Notes: generated by a model not told the origin, from the sequence alone. Positions 52,518-61,457 are shown, counted from the stretch's first letter. The stretch: 64,000 bases of DNA from Marinilactibacillus sp. Marseille-P9653 (GCF_916618885.1 NZ_CAKAKH010000001.1:1240001-1304000); one strand, 5' to 3'. A program made the numbers and translations.

Positions 52518-53459
52518 ATGAGTCAATATTTGGAAAATGCACAAAAAGTATTTGATAATAATTTCAATTTACAAAAAGAAGAAACAGTTTTAATCGTAAC
52601 AGACGATAAGATGAGCGAAATTGCTCACTTCTTCTATGAAGCGGCTAAACTTAATGGAAACGAAGCTGTGCTTACCCAGTTTCCAGCAACTTATAAAAGT
52701 GGAGAAGAACCACCCAAAGCAATTGCTGAGGCACTGAAGCATGCAGATGTTGCTCTATGTGTGACTTCAGCAAGCTTAACCCACACCAACGCTAAAAAAG
52801 AAGCAGCTGCTGGTGGCACAAGAATTGGGACAATGCCTGGAATTACATTAGAGATGTTAGAAAAAGGCGCGATAGAAGCTGATCCAGATACTGTCAAAAC
52901 CCTTACTGCTCAGTTCACAGAAAAGCTAGAAACAGGTTCAGAAGTCAAAATCGAAAAAGACGGAGAAGTTCTTGAATTTACGATTTCTGGCAGAAAAGGC
53001 GTTCCCAGTACAGGTATCTTTTGGAATAAGGGAGAAGCAGGGAATATCCCTTCTGGGGAAGCTTACATTGCTCCAATAGAAAATTCTGCAAATGGCTCAT
53101 TAATCGTAGATGGTTCAATCGCTCAGTTAGGTAAAGTAGAAAAGCCTATAAAGTTAACGCTTGTAGAAGGAAGATTAACAGAAGCTACTGGAGAGCAAGG
53201 TGCTGCATTATTGGACCTATTAGGAGAAGACAAAGGGAGAATAATAGCAGAGTTTGGTATCGGTACAAATCCAACTGCTCGTATAACAGGTGTGGTTCTT
53301 GAAGACGAGAAAGTTTTTGGAACAATCCATATCGCCTTTGGAAGCAACAAACCTTTTGGTGGTCAAACAGAAGCTGGTGTTCATATTGACTGCGTAGTAC
53401 AAAGTCCGACTGTTTGGTTAGATGGAGAAAAAATCATGGAAAAAGGACAGATTGTTTAA
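52518..53459 (+). CDS. M29-family (leucyl) aminopeptidase, short form
   Basis: The 313-aa cytoplasmic metallopeptidase resembles the short aminopeptidase T/leucyl aminopeptidase group, shorter than the roughly 400-residue PepS/AmpS proteins. Likely metal-site motifs are GEAYIAPIE, EFGIGTNP, FGTIHIAFG and the terminal VHIDCV, matching the Glu, His and His-x-Asp ligands of M29 enzymes. The start is ATG 52518 with GAGGGATGG upstream; a TTG at 52512 is too close to that site. It probably releases N-terminal amino acids from peptides. A possible regulatory inverted repeat lies just after it, before the VanZ-like gene. Confidence 0.82.
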   Translation: MSQYLENAQKVFDNNFNLQKEETVLIVTDDKMSEIAHFFYEAAKLNGNEAVLTQFPATYKSGEEPPKAIAEALKHADVALCVTSASLTHTNAKKEAAAGGTRIGTMPGITLEMLEKGAIEADPDTVKTLTAQFTEKLETGSEVKIEKDGEVLEFTISGRKGVPSTGIFWNKGEAGNIPSGEAYIAPIENSANGSLIVDGSIAQLGKVEKPIKLTLVEGRLTEATGEQGAALLDLLGEDKGRIIAEFGIGTNPTARITGVVLEDEKVFGTIHIAFGSNKPFGGQTEAGVHIDCVVQSPTVWLDGEKIMEKGQIV

Positions 53460-53495
53460 GGAAATTTAAGGAATAATCTTTAAAATGAATAGTTA

Positions 53496-53518
53496 TTCGA
53501 ACAAAAGAAACGTTCGAA
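53496..53518. promoter_or_regulatory. Inverted repeat upstream of the VanZ-family gene
   Basis: TTCGAAC (53496-53502) and GTTCGAA (53512-53518) are perfect 7-bp inverted repeats nine bases apart, 19 bp before the start codon. It may be an operator; the regulator is unknown. Confidence 0.35.
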
Positions 53519-53537
53519 AAAGAAAGAAGGAAAGCCT

Positions 53538-54209
53538 ATGAAGAGAGCGTCAAAATCAAGATACCCTTTATTTTTTGCTTGGCTAACGGTATTAGTCTGG
53601 ATGGCGATCATTTTCTGGTTTTCTTCTCAGCCTGCAAGTGAATCAGCGCAATTAAGTTTTGGTGCTATGGAAGTCGGAAGTCAAGTTGTCAATCATTGGA
53701 GAGTTGTTGGAGCGGTAGGGTTTTTACTGTTTTTTAATTTATTTCTCATTTGGTTGAAAAGAAGAAGTACACCGTTGTGGGGTAAAGTGCTAATTTTTAT
53801 TTTATTTGTTGTATTTTGTAGTGTAACTATCTACTTTCTTTTGACGATTGTTAGACCAAGACTAGGCATTAATGACATTAGAGGCATGAATTATTACACG
53901 TTGCATAATTTCATCAGGAAAAATGCTCATTTCTTTATCTATATGTTTCTTGGCATATTAGTGAAAAACGCGCTATCGACTTCAGATGTTAAGGGGATCA
54001 AAGCTGTTTTAATTGCACTCGTTATTTGCGCAGTGTATGCATCAACAGATGAATTCCATCAAAGTTTTGTACCTGGAAGAACGGCATTAGTTTCAGATGT
54101 TCTCATTGATTCTACTGGATCATTTATTGGCATCATTCTTTATTCAATATTAGACTGGATATCGGGTAAAAGAAGCATCTGGCAAGCTTTCTGGAATTTA
54201 AAAGCATAA
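53538..54209 (+). CDS. VanZ-family membrane protein
   Basis: The 223-aa protein has about five hydrophobic segments and the VanZ-like signatures KNAHFFIYMFLGILVKNAL and YASTDEFHQSFVPGR. The family is named for a teicoplanin-resistance protein, but most members have unknown function; no vancomycin genes are nearby, so I do not infer resistance. GAAGGAAAG precedes the ATG. It ends at a strong bidirectional terminator shared with a convergent DUF72 gene. Confidence 0.83.
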   Translation: MKRASKSRYPLFFAWLTVLVWMAIIFWFSSQPASESAQLSFGAMEVGSQVVNHWRVVGAVGFLLFFNLFLIWLKRRSTPLWGKVLIFILFVVFCSVTIYFLLTIVRPRLGINDIRGMNYYTLHNFIRKNAHFFIYMFLGILVKNALSTSDVKGIKAVLIALVICAVYASTDEFHQSFVPGRTALVSDVLIDSTGSFIGIILYSILDWISGKRSIWQAFWNLKA

Positions 54210-54213
54210 ATAC

Positions 54214-54256
54214 AAAAGAGCACAATCGATTAATCCATAATCGATTGTGCTTTTTA
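54214..54256. terminator. Bidirectional terminator
   Basis: GCACAATCGATTA (54220-54232) and TAATCGATTGTGC (54238-54250) form a perfect 13-bp stem flanked by AAAAGA and TTTTT. Confidence 0.88.
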
Positions 54257-55090
54257 AAATAGATCCAGTTGACGAGGAGAAAGATTTTCAAAATCTAACC
54301 CCAAAATCTTTTGTAAGGTTTTTGCATTAGGTGCTGCATGACCACCTGAGTTGTTATTAAAGATGATACATACTTCATTTGAATCCTTTTCTAATGTTCT
54401 GGCCGTTTCTGCAAAAGATTCTAATTCTTTTTCTTTGTATTCATATAACGTTCTTTCAGCACGCCAGTCCTGTATATTTTCTCCTAACCAACCTTCATAA
54501 TTTCGGCCATGAAGGCGATATATGGATAATGAAGGATGAGTTGACACAGAGACTGTTGGAACACTGTTATTTGGCGTTTGAGGCTGATCAACGATGACAT
54601 TAATCATTTCCAACTCTTTCAAAAAATGAATGGTTTTAGATTGGTTATTTTCATTGAACCAGCTTTGACTTCTAAACTCTATGGCTAAAGGCCAGTCATC
54701 CATCAGTTTTCGAACGAGTCTGAGATATTGTACATTTTGCTTGGTACAATCAAAGTATGGCGGAAACTGAAAAAGAAACGCTTTAACTTTCCCTACTTCA
54801 ACCATTGGAGAAAAGGTTTGTTTGTAAACTTTAAACATAGATTCAATACTTGTAAACTCTTCAATCCATTCCTTATGCATCGTCATAGCTTTATAAGCCT
54901 TTGGAATGAAAGTAAATGCAGCTGGTGTTTTCTCAATCCAGCTTTTGATATTTTTTTCGGGTGGGATAGCATAGAAACTAGTATCTAATTCTACAACTGG
55001 AAAATGACTAGAGTAGTTTTCCAATTTTTTTGATTGATCCAAAGTGATCAGTGGGTGATCGCTCCAACCAGTCAGTCCGATTGTTATCAT
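54254..55090 (-). CDS. DUF72 family protein
   Basis: The 278-aa product is a TIM-barrel-like DUF72 protein. Family motifs are IGLTGWSDH at the N-terminus, FPVVELDTSFYAIP, FLFQFPPYFD, AIEFRSQSWF, YRLHGRN and FNNNSGGHAAPNA. Its biochemical role is not established. The ATG at 55090 is preferred over 55096 because GAGG lies eight bases before the former and two before the latter. It converges on the VanZ-like gene and diverges from the RpiR regulator gene. Confidence 0.85.
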   Translation of the reverse strand: MITIGLTGWSDHPLITLDQSKKLENYSSHFPVVELDTSFYAIPPEKNIKSWIEKTPAAFTFIPKAYKAMTMHKEWIEEFTSIESMFKVYKQTFSPMVEVGKVKAFLFQFPPYFDCTKQNVQYLRLVRKLMDDWPLAIEFRSQSWFNENNQSKTIHFLKELEMINVIVDQPQTPNNSVPTVSVSTHPSLSIYRLHGRNYEGWLGENIQDWRAERTLYEYKEKELESFAETARTLEKDSNEVCIIFNNNSGGHAAPNAKTLQKILGLDFENLSPRQLDLF

Positions 55091-55160
55091 AATCATTGCC
55101 TCAATTCTACTTTTATCTATTTAGTTTAACATGATATAATAATTAGATAAACTATGTGGT

Positions 55161-55189
55161 TTGAATTTATCCTTCCTGTATTTGATAGA
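55161..55189 (+). promoter_or_regulatory. Possible promoter of the RpiR regulator gene
   Basis: TTGAAT (55161-55166) and GATAGA (55184-55189) are 17 bp apart. The -10 is weak, which would suit an activator-dependent or low-level promoter. Confidence 0.35.
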
Positions 55190-55247
55190 TTAGTAAAGAC
55201 TATTTTTCCAAAAATCGCGTTAATATGTTGTCAAAGGAGTCTTTCAA

Positions 55248-55988
55248 TTGTCCTTTTATAAATTTCTAGAAGAAAATCGTAACCAGCTAAATCAGACGGA
55301 AGAAAAGATTTTGACTTACTTAATAAAAGAAAAAAATGAAGTTGAAAAATGGACGATAAGGGAAGTAGCGCAACAGTTTTATACCGTTCCCAATACCATC
55401 GTACGAATGTGTCAAAAGCTTGGATTTCAAGGTTTTGTTCATTTTAAAAATTCCTTAAAAGATACGTTAGTAGAAGAGAAATCTATTTTAGAGTTGACCG
55501 ATTTAGATAGTAAGATTGTAAAAACAAAGCAATTTATAAATGATGAAATTATGGAAAAAGTGTTGCAAGCTATCAATGAGGCAGATCAAATTTTGTTCTT
55601 TGCAGTTGGATTATCTAGGTTTCCAGCCGAAGAGTTTAGTGAACGTCTTAAGATTTTAGGGAAGAGGAGCCAAACCTTTATTGATCCTCATCTTATGAAA
55701 CACAATGCAAAACAGATGACAGAAAAAGATTTAGGGATTGCACTCAGTCTAAGTGGTTCAGAAAAATCTAACGTGTTTTCTGCCACGAATCGTGCCAATA
55801 TATCCGGTGCAAAAACGATTAGTTTGACGGGTTTTTCAACTAATGAACTTTCTAAAATAACCGACTTACAGCTATATGTATATAGTACCGAAATCAAAAT
55901 TGAGGGCTTAGACGCATCGGATCGATTTGGCATGCACTATCTACTGAATCGATTATTTAAGGATTATGTAGATCGATATTCGATTTAA
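55248..55988 (+). CDS. MurR/RpiR-family regulator, GlvR-like
   Basis: The 246-aa regulator has an N-terminal RpiR helix-turn-helix (about 1-77, with WTIREVAQQFYTVPNTIVRMCQKLGF) and a C-terminal SIS phosphosugar-binding domain (about 105-235, FAVGLSRFPAEEFSERL and IALSLSGSEKSN). It converges on a GH4 6-phospho-alpha-glucosidase and an EIICB PTS gene. In Bacillus the equivalent glvA/glvC genes are activated by the RpiR-type GlvR, so this protein is probably their regulator responding to a sugar phosphate. The TTG start at 55248 has AAAGGAGT seven bases upstream. Confidence 0.83.
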   Translation: MSFYKFLEENRNQLNQTEEKILTYLIKEKNEVEKWTIREVAQQFYTVPNTIVRMCQKLGFQGFVHFKNSLKDTLVEEKSILELTDLDSKIVKTKQFINDEIMEKVLQAINEADQILFFAVGLSRFPAEEFSERLKILGKRSQTFIDPHLMKHNAKQMTEKDLGIALSLSGSEKSNVFSATNRANISGAKTISLTGFSTNELSKITDLQLYVYSTEIKIEGLDASDRFGMHYLLNRLFKDYVDRYSI

Positions 55989-55992
55989 AAAA

Positions 55993-56034
55993 GAGACCTC
56001 TACCTTACTTTTTAGTATAAGGTAGAGGTCTTGA
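55993..56034. terminator. Bidirectional terminator between rpiR-type gene and GH4 gene
   Basis: GACCTCTACCTTA pairs with TAAGGTAGAGGTC around an 11-nt loop. On the minus strand it ends in six T, so it terminates the PTS/GH4 operon; on the plus strand the T tail is short. Confidence 0.83.
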
Positions 56035-56045
56035 ACTCATTTAGG

Positions 56046-57374
56046 TTAGTTTAATTCTGGCCAGTAGTTTTGATTTGCTTGAATAAGATCATCTAATAAA
56101 AGACGAGCTTTTTTAGCATCTACAACAGTTCTATTCATGGTCAAGGCTTGTAATGCCTTTGTATAGGAATTTTCCATAAAAGCTTCAACCGTTAATTTTT
56201 CATAAGCATGCTGAGATTCAATCAACCCTTTGTAGAAAGTATCAATTTTACCAACAGCATAAGGTTGAGGACCATTAGCACCTAAAGATGCAGCGACTTC
56301 AATCATACTATCGTCCGGAAGGTTAGATACAACACCATTATTACGCACCATCACTACATAGGTTTTTCTTAAATTATGAGCAATAGAAGCGGCAACTTCA
56401 ACCATCATATCACCATGAGCATCGTTATGAACTACAGAAGAATCTCTAGCCGTACCATTTTTTACGATCCGTCTGCATTCTTCAAATACTTTCTTCTCAC
56501 GACCTTCTCTAACTTCATCTGTCCTAGTACGAATGGGATCCATTTTAGATAATTTGTAATCAGGGTATAAATAGTATTGAAGATATGTGTTTGGTAAATA
56601 ATCTGGGAAGTCTTTTAACATATCTTCAACCATGGCATACGTATCTAACCATGATTGATCTCTTTGTTCTGCGTCCACTGGTCTAAAGCCACCATTGAGG
56701 ATGATTTCCTTAATTTCTGGCATACGGTCTTTGCCATTCTCATCATAGAGATGTTTAAACCACCCATAATGGTTTAAACCGAAATAAACAGGCTCGAATT
56801 TGTTGGCATCAAAATCGATCAAACTTGCGAAGGATCTTAATAAGTTGACTGGTTGATCACAGATATTTAAAATTTTATCTTCTTCAGGGAATAACTTGTC
56901 CAATGCGAGCGCTACAATAGCTGCGGGGTTCGTATAATTTAAAATCCAAGCATCTGGAGAAATACTTCTGACTTTTTTAACCATTTTTTGCATATCTACT
57001 ATTGATCTGAGTCCATAAGCAAAACCACCGGGGCCACAAGTCTCTTGACCAATAACGCCATGTTTAAGTGGAATTTTTTCGTCTTTTTCACGCATCTCGA
57101 ATCCGCCAGTTCTCATTTGACAGAAAACGAAGTCTACATCGGTATAAGCAACCTCCTCATCTGTGGTGTATGTGACTTTTACATCAGGCGCTTCTTCTTT
57201 GAAAAGAATCTTAGCAAACTCTCCAATCACACTTTGACGATCTGCATCAATGTCATACAATGTGATTTTTTCAATAGGGAATGTACTTAAATGAGTGGTC
57301 ATAGCTTTTAAAATTCCAGGAGTCCATGTGGAACCTCCACCGACTAATACAATTTTACTTTTTTTATTCATCAT
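56046..57374 (-). CDS. glvA: 6-phospho-alpha-glucosidase, GH4 (GlvA/MalH-like)
   Basis: The 442-aa enzyme belongs to glycoside hydrolase family 4, which needs NAD and a divalent metal and works by an oxidation-elimination mechanism. The NAD site VGGGSTWTPG is at about 11-20. Metal ligands Cys172 (ICDQP) and His202 (GLNHYGW) and the adjacent Asp173 match the GlvA of Bacillus with an offset of one, supporting maltose-6'-P or related alpha-glucoside-6-P hydrolysis. It overlaps the end of the EIICB gene by 11 bp, so the two are coupled. AAAGGAG lies 12 bases before the first of two ATG codons. Confidence 0.87.
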   Translation of the reverse strand: MMNKKSKIVLVGGGSTWTPGILKAMTTHLSTFPIEKITLYDIDADRQSVIGEFAKILFKEEAPDVKVTYTTDEEVAYTDVDFVFCQMRTGGFEMREKDEKIPLKHGVIGQETCGPGGFAYGLRSIVDMQKMVKKVRSISPDAWILNYTNPAAIVALALDKLFPEEDKILNICDQPVNLLRSFASLIDFDANKFEPVYFGLNHYGWFKHLYDENGKDRMPEIKEIILNGGFRPVDAEQRDQSWLDTYAMVEDMLKDFPDYLPNTYLQYYLYPDYKLSKMDPIRTRTDEVREGREKKVFEECRRIVKNGTARDSSVVHNDAHGDMMVEVAASIAHNLRKTYVVMVRNNGVVSNLPDDSMIEVAASLGANGPQPYAVGKIDTFYKGLIESQHAYEKLTVEAFMENSYTKALQALTMNRTVVDAKKARLLLDDLIQANQNYWPELN

Positions 57375-58965
57375 GATAATTTGCTGCTCCTTTCACCTTG
57401 GGTGCAATATTTTCTACCTTTAGTCCATAAATGACTTGATAATTTGTTTCATCAATTTTTACCGTTCCTGCTGCGCCAGTTTTCTTGAGTTTAGCTTCAT
57501 CTACTAATGAGGTATCACTTAATACTAGGCGAAGTCTAGTGAAACAATTATCGATACTTTTAATATTTTGACTACCTCCTAGAGCTTCTACAATATTTAT
57601 TCCTAGTTCATCGTCAGATAGACTCGTCTTAGTATCTTCGCTTAAAGAAATATCTTCTTCAATTTCACGCCCAGGAGTTAGAACATTTCTTTTCTCGATA
57701 ACTAGTTTAAATACAAAGTAATAAATTGGGGCATACAATAATCCAACTAAAACGGGCCAATACCAATTTGTTTGCGTACCTTGTAGAATACCGAATACGG
57801 TTAAATCGATCACACCACCCTGAACATTTCCAATAACAACATTAAAGGCATCCATTAACATGAAACTTAATCCTGCCATAAATGAATGGAAGATATAGAG
57901 TATCGGTGAAACAAAGATAAAAGAAAATTCAATTGGTTCAGTGATTCCAGTCGTAAAACTTGCTAAGCCTGATGCTGACATTAATCCTTTAACTTCTTGT
58001 TTTTTCTCTTTTAATGTAGCTTGCACCATAGCAAAAGCTGCAGCAGGTAACCCGAATACCATGAATGGAATTTTACCTTGAGCTAAAAATCTTGTAGCCT
58101 CTGACATAACTGTAAGATCTGGTGAATCTTGAGCAAGTGAAGCATTAAAAATGTTCAGCGCACCTACCACTTGCTCACCGTCAATTTCAGCAATTCCACC
58201 AATGGGTGTAAATCTTACAATTTGATTTAATATATGATGTAACCCCGTTGGTACTAAGAGTCTCTCTAAGAATCCAAATAAAAATGTACCGAATAATCCA
58301 GCGTCAGCTATCAAACTACCAACACTTTCGATAGCTGTACCGAAATAGGGCCAAATAAAATACATTAAGATTGCAAGGAAAGGAACCACAACCGTTGTTA
58401 TGATGGGGACGAATCGTTTACCTCCAAAAAAGCTTATTGCAATAGGTAGATCAATAGTATGAAAATGATTGTGTAAGAATGAGACAAGTAAACCAGTTAT
58501 TATACCACCGAATACGTTCATTCTTAGAGTGAATATTCCTAGCACGGATTCATATTGCGAAGCTGTCTGGGTAGCTGCCAGTTCAGATAAACCAGATTCC
58601 ATAAGTGCTTCCACTGAATAGGTAGCTGCAGTTATGTCATTTATACTTAAGAGATATTGTATGGTTATATGGAAAAGTATAAATCCAATGATACCTGAAA
58701 AGGCTGCTGTTGTTTTTTCTTTTTTCGCTAACCCGAAGGATATTGCGACAGCGAATAAAATTGGTAAATTACCAAAAATCGCTCCTGCAAGTGCACGTAC
58801 GATCCCGATAACATGTTGCACAATTGTGAAGGACACGAAGGTGTCTCCCACAATGTCAGGATTTTGAAGGACGGAACTAATTCCTAAAAAAATACCTGCA
58901 GCGGCAATCAAAGAGATGGGAGTCATAAGTGCTTTACCAAGGCGTTGCCAAAAATCTTTAGACAT
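57364..58965 (-). CDS. glvC: Alpha-glucoside/maltose PTS transporter, EIICB
   Basis: The 533-aa PTS permease has an EIIC domain of the glucose/maltose family (about 1-430, with LLVPTGLHHILNQ and FTTGITEPIEFSF) and a C-terminal EIIB domain with phospho-cysteine Cys474 (DNCFTRLRL). There is no EIIA domain, so phosphate must come from an EIIA supplied by another protein; either EIIBCA protein in this window, or a stand-alone EIIA, could donate it. AAAGGAGGAAG precedes the ATG. It is the first gene of a two-gene operon with GH4. GlvC-type specificity is inferred from the GH4 partner and the RpiR regulator nearby. Confidence 0.86.
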   Translation of the reverse strand: MSKDFWQRLGKALMTPISLIAAAGIFLGISSVLQNPDIVGDTFVSFTIVQHVIGIVRALAGAIFGNLPILFAVAISFGLAKKEKTTAAFSGIIGFILFHITIQYLLSINDITAATYSVEALMESGLSELAATQTASQYESVLGIFTLRMNVFGGIITGLLVSFLHNHFHTIDLPIAISFFGGKRFVPIITTVVVPFLAILMYFIWPYFGTAIESVGSLIADAGLFGTFLFGFLERLLVPTGLHHILNQIVRFTPIGGIAEIDGEQVVGALNIFNASLAQDSPDLTVMSEATRFLAQGKIPFMVFGLPAAAFAMVQATLKEKKQEVKGLMSASGLASFTTGITEPIEFSFIFVSPILYIFHSFMAGLSFMLMDAFNVVIGNVQGGVIDLTVFGILQGTQTNWYWPVLVGLLYAPIYYFVFKLVIEKRNVLTPGREIEEDISLSEDTKTSLSDDELGINIVEALGGSQNIKSIDNCFTRLRLVLSDTSLVDEAKLKKTGAAGTVKIDETNYQVIYGLKVENIAPKVKGAANYHDE

Positions 58966-58997
58966 AATAACTTCCTCCTTTATTCTTTTATAAGTAT

Positions 58998-59027
58998 ATT
59001 GTAAGGGTTTTTATAAATAGTTTACAA
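58998..59027 (-). promoter_or_regulatory. Promoter of the EIICB-GH4 operon
   Basis: On the minus strand TTGTAA (plus 59022-59027) and TACAAT (plus 58998-59003) are 18 bp apart, with AAAGGAGG and the start codon following. Confidence 0.55.
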
Positions 59028-59040
59028 GAAGGAACAAGGC

Positions 59041-59079
59041 TGTACACAAGGTTTAAACTTGTTCACGAAACCGTGTACA
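59041..59079. promoter_or_regulatory. Inverted repeat between divergent PTS and aldo/keto reductase genes
   Basis: TGTACAC (59041-59047) and GTGTACA (59073-59079) are perfect inverted repeats, and GGTTT/AAACC arms inside extend the symmetry. The element lies just upstream of the minus-strand -35, the position expected for an activator such as a GlvR-type protein. The link to that regulator is inference. Confidence 0.5.
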
Positions 59080-59100
59080 TATTTCTATTATCAGTTGCTT

Positions 59101-59128
59101 TTGATTGTTAACTCTGCGAAAATATAGA
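59101..59128 (+). promoter_or_regulatory. Probable promoter of the aldo/keto reductase gene
   Basis: TTGATT (59101-59106) and TATAGA (59123-59128) are 16 bp apart, upstream of GGAGG and the ATG. Confidence 0.45.
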
Positions 59129-59153
59129 AAGAACTTACTATGGAGGCGATATC

Positions 59154-60125
59154 ATGGAGTATAGACAGTTAGGTAATAGTGGACTTAAAGTTTCAGAAAT
59201 TGCACTAGGTAGTTGGCTTACATACGGAAAGACAGTAAAAGATACGACTGCAGAAGATTGTATTCGACTAGCCTATGAAAAAGGCATTAACTTCTTCGAT
59301 ACAGCAAATGTTTATGAACAAGGTCAAGCTGAAAAAGTACTCGGTAAAGTATTAAAAGATTACCAAAGAGATCAAGTTGTTGTAGCAACCAAAGTATACT
59401 TCCCTATGGGAGATGGACCAAATGATAGAGGGCTTTCTAGAAAACATATCATTGAACAATGCGATAAGAGCCTTCAACGTCTAGGAATGGATTATGTAGA
59501 TCTATATCAATGTCACCGATTTGACCCAACGGTACCATTAGAAGAAACTTTAATGGCGCTAGATGACTTAGTAAAACAAGGAAAAGTTTTGTATACGGGG
59601 GTTAGCGAATGGTCTGCAGCTCAAATTGAGAAGGCTCAGGGGATCATTGATCATAGGGGATACCACAAAATGATTTCCAATCAACCAGTTTATAATTTAT
59701 TGCAACGATACATTGAATCCGAAGTTTTACCTGTCTCGGAATCTTATGGAATGGGTCAAATCGTGTTTTCTCCGTTAGCTCAAGGGGTCCTAACTGGAAA
59801 ATATAAACCAAATGCTGAAATACCGAAAGATTCTAGAGCGGCAAACAAAGAAATTGGAAGCTTTGTTAATCGTTATATGGACGATGAGACCTTGGAAGCC
59901 GTTCAGAAACTAGATGATATTGCTGATCAATTAGATATAAGTCTCGTTCAGCTTTCATTAGCCTGGATCCTACGTCAACCTGGTGTTTCTGCAGCAATCA
60001 TTGGAGCAAGTAGACCTTCTCAAATCGAAGAAAACGTTAAGGCATCTGGAATAAAATTATCAACAGATGTTTTAGAAGAAATCGATACAGTACTGGAAAG
60101 TATTGCACATATCAGAACAAGATAA
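59154..60125 (+). CDS. Aldo/keto reductase, Kv-beta-like group
   Basis: The 323-aa NADPH-dependent reductase opens MEYRQLGNSGLKVSEIALGSW and carries the tetrad Asp49, Tyr54, Lys80 and His121. VSEWSAAQIEKA and AAIIGASRPSQIEENV are typical of the voltage-gated potassium channel beta-subunit-like/YhdN group. TGGAGGCG precedes the ATG. It diverges from the alpha-glucoside PTS operon across a 39-bp inverted repeat. It is structurally distinct from the two shorter AKRs earlier in the window. The substrate is unknown. Confidence 0.87.
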   Translation: MEYRQLGNSGLKVSEIALGSWLTYGKTVKDTTAEDCIRLAYEKGINFFDTANVYEQGQAEKVLGKVLKDYQRDQVVVATKVYFPMGDGPNDRGLSRKHIIEQCDKSLQRLGMDYVDLYQCHRFDPTVPLEETLMALDDLVKQGKVLYTGVSEWSAAQIEKAQGIIDHRGYHKMISNQPVYNLLQRYIESEVLPVSESYGMGQIVFSPLAQGVLTGKYKPNAEIPKDSRAANKEIGSFVNRYMDDETLEAVQKLDDIADQLDISLVQLSLAWILRQPGVSAAIIGASRPSQIEENVKASGIKLSTDVLEEIDTVLESIAHIRTR

Positions 60126-60136
60126 CTAGACAACAT

Positions 60137-60182
60137 AAAACGGACCCACATTCTATCTCTAGAGTGTGTGCCCGTTTTTTTG
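60137..60182. terminator. Terminator between convergent AKR and xylR genes
   Basis: AAACGG and CCACA (60138-60150) pair imperfectly with TGTG and CCGTTT around an AGAG-containing loop, followed by seven T. Confidence 0.65.
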
Positions 60183-60195
60183 ATTATTTAGAATG

Positions 60196-61383
60196 TTACT
60201 TATCATAAAATCCTGCGGCTTTAGAAGCAAAACCTGTATCGAATTTAACTTCATCAAGATTAAAAAAGTTTTTTAGATTCAAGACGGTAGCGCCATAAAG
60301 ACTAGCTTGACTCCCTAATTTGGATTTAAATAGTTGAATGTTCTTATAAATAGATCGATCTAAATGGTTATCGATGATGGAAAGGATGTTTGGTAACTTA
60401 TCGAATATCTCAGAATTTACATAAATGACTTCTGGATCATATGTCCCCATGATATTCATTAAACCGATGGACAAATCTTTAGCAAAATGATCAATAAGCA
60501 CGATGGTATCAGCATCTTTCTGCTCAACAGCTTTTATTAGATCATCAAAAGTACATTGATCGTCCTTTTTTAAATTTTGGAACCTTCGAATCAAGGCTGT
60601 TAAAGAAGCGTATTGTTCAAAGCACCCCTTATTACCACAGGCACACTGAATGCCATCGGGATACAAAATCGTATGACCGATTTCGCCGCTACGTCCTTTA
60701 AATCCTCGGAGCAATTGTCGATCTAAGATAATTCCAGCACCTATACCTGTATGAACACTGAAGGAAATTAAATGAGTATGTTCGTAATCATATGCTGCTT
60801 CCGCTAAAGCAGAGAGATTGGCTTCATTTTCAATATAAACTGGAATGTTTAACCGATCTTCAAGTTCCTTCACTAGATCAATCTCATCAATATCAAAATA
60901 AGGAGTGTAACTGATTTTGTTTTCATTTACGACCCCATGAATGGCAATCGCTATACCAACAATTCCAAAAGGTTTAGCCTTATACTTAGCGTTAAATTCT
61001 TGAACGTGATTAACCAGTCGTTCAATCACATTTACTTTGTTAATGTTGCAATGCTCAGTATATTTTTCGATGACCTCACCGTTGAGGTAGGTGGCTAATG
61101 AGCTAATTTGATCAGAACGTAGGTCAATACTAAAAGAAACACCTGCCTTTTTATTAATTTCAAGGTAAATCGGTTTTCTACCACCAGCAGATGAGCTTTC
61201 TCCAGCTCCAATTTCAACGACATATTGGTCTTCAATCAAATTTCTGACGATTTCCGAAACAGTGGCCTTATTCATACCAGTAAGCTCTGATATTTTTGCT
61301 CTAGACACTTGATGGCCATTCATAATAGTTGAAAGGACGAGAATCGTATTGCTATTTCTTGTAAAAGACTGTTTAAGTTCCAT
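60196..61383 (-). CDS. xylR: XylR, ROK-family xylose repressor
   Basis: The 395-aa regulator has an N-terminal winged helix-turn-helix (about 15-70, VSRAKISELTGMNKATVSEIVRNLIE) and a ROK domain. In the ROK domain HTGIGAGIILDRQLLRG, the sugar-kinase-like GRSGEIGH and a zinc motif (CACGNKGCFEQY) are visible. It diverges from xylB; operators of the XylR type overlap both the xylB and xylA promoters. It should repress these genes until xylose binds. AGGAGA precedes the ATG. Confidence 0.9.
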   Translation of the reverse strand: MELKQSFTRNSNTILVLSTIMNGHQVSRAKISELTGMNKATVSEIVRNLIEDQYVVEIGAGESSSAGGRKPIYLEINKKAGVSFSIDLRSDQISSLATYLNGEVIEKYTEHCNINKVNVIERLVNHVQEFNAKYKAKPFGIVGIAIAIHGVVNENKISYTPYFDIDEIDLVKELEDRLNIPVYIENEANLSALAEAAYDYEHTHLISFSVHTGIGAGIILDRQLLRGFKGRSGEIGHTILYPDGIQCACGNKGCFEQYASLTALIRRFQNLKKDDQCTFDDLIKAVEQKDADTIVLIDHFAKDLSIGLMNIMGTYDPEVIYVNSEIFDKLPNILSIIDNHLDRSIYKNIQLFKSKLGSQASLYGATVLNLKNFFNLDEVKFDTGFASKAAGFYDK

Positions 61384-61418
61384 AGAGTTCTCCTATTTAG
61401 ATAATAAATTTAATTTAA

Positions 61419-61433
61419 ATGAAAGCGGTTGAC
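61419..61433 (+). promoter_or_regulatory. Partial cre-like site at the xylB promoter
   Basis: ATGAAAGCGGTTGAC follows the CcpA consensus for its first nine bases and diverges at three of the last six. It touches the -35 element, a plausible position for carbon catabolite repression. Confidence 0.35.
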
Positions 61434-61457
61434 TTTTTGGTGCTTTTAAACTATAGT
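61429..61457 (+). promoter_or_regulatory. Promoter of xylB
   Basis: TTGACT (61429-61434) and TATAGT (61452-61457) are exactly 17 bp apart. The -10 region runs into the XylR operator. Confidence 0.75.

Noticed and set aside
53538-54209. Glycopeptide resistance locus because of the VanZ-family protein
   Set aside because: No vanHAX, vanRS or D-Ala ligase genes are nearby, and the VanZ family is broad.
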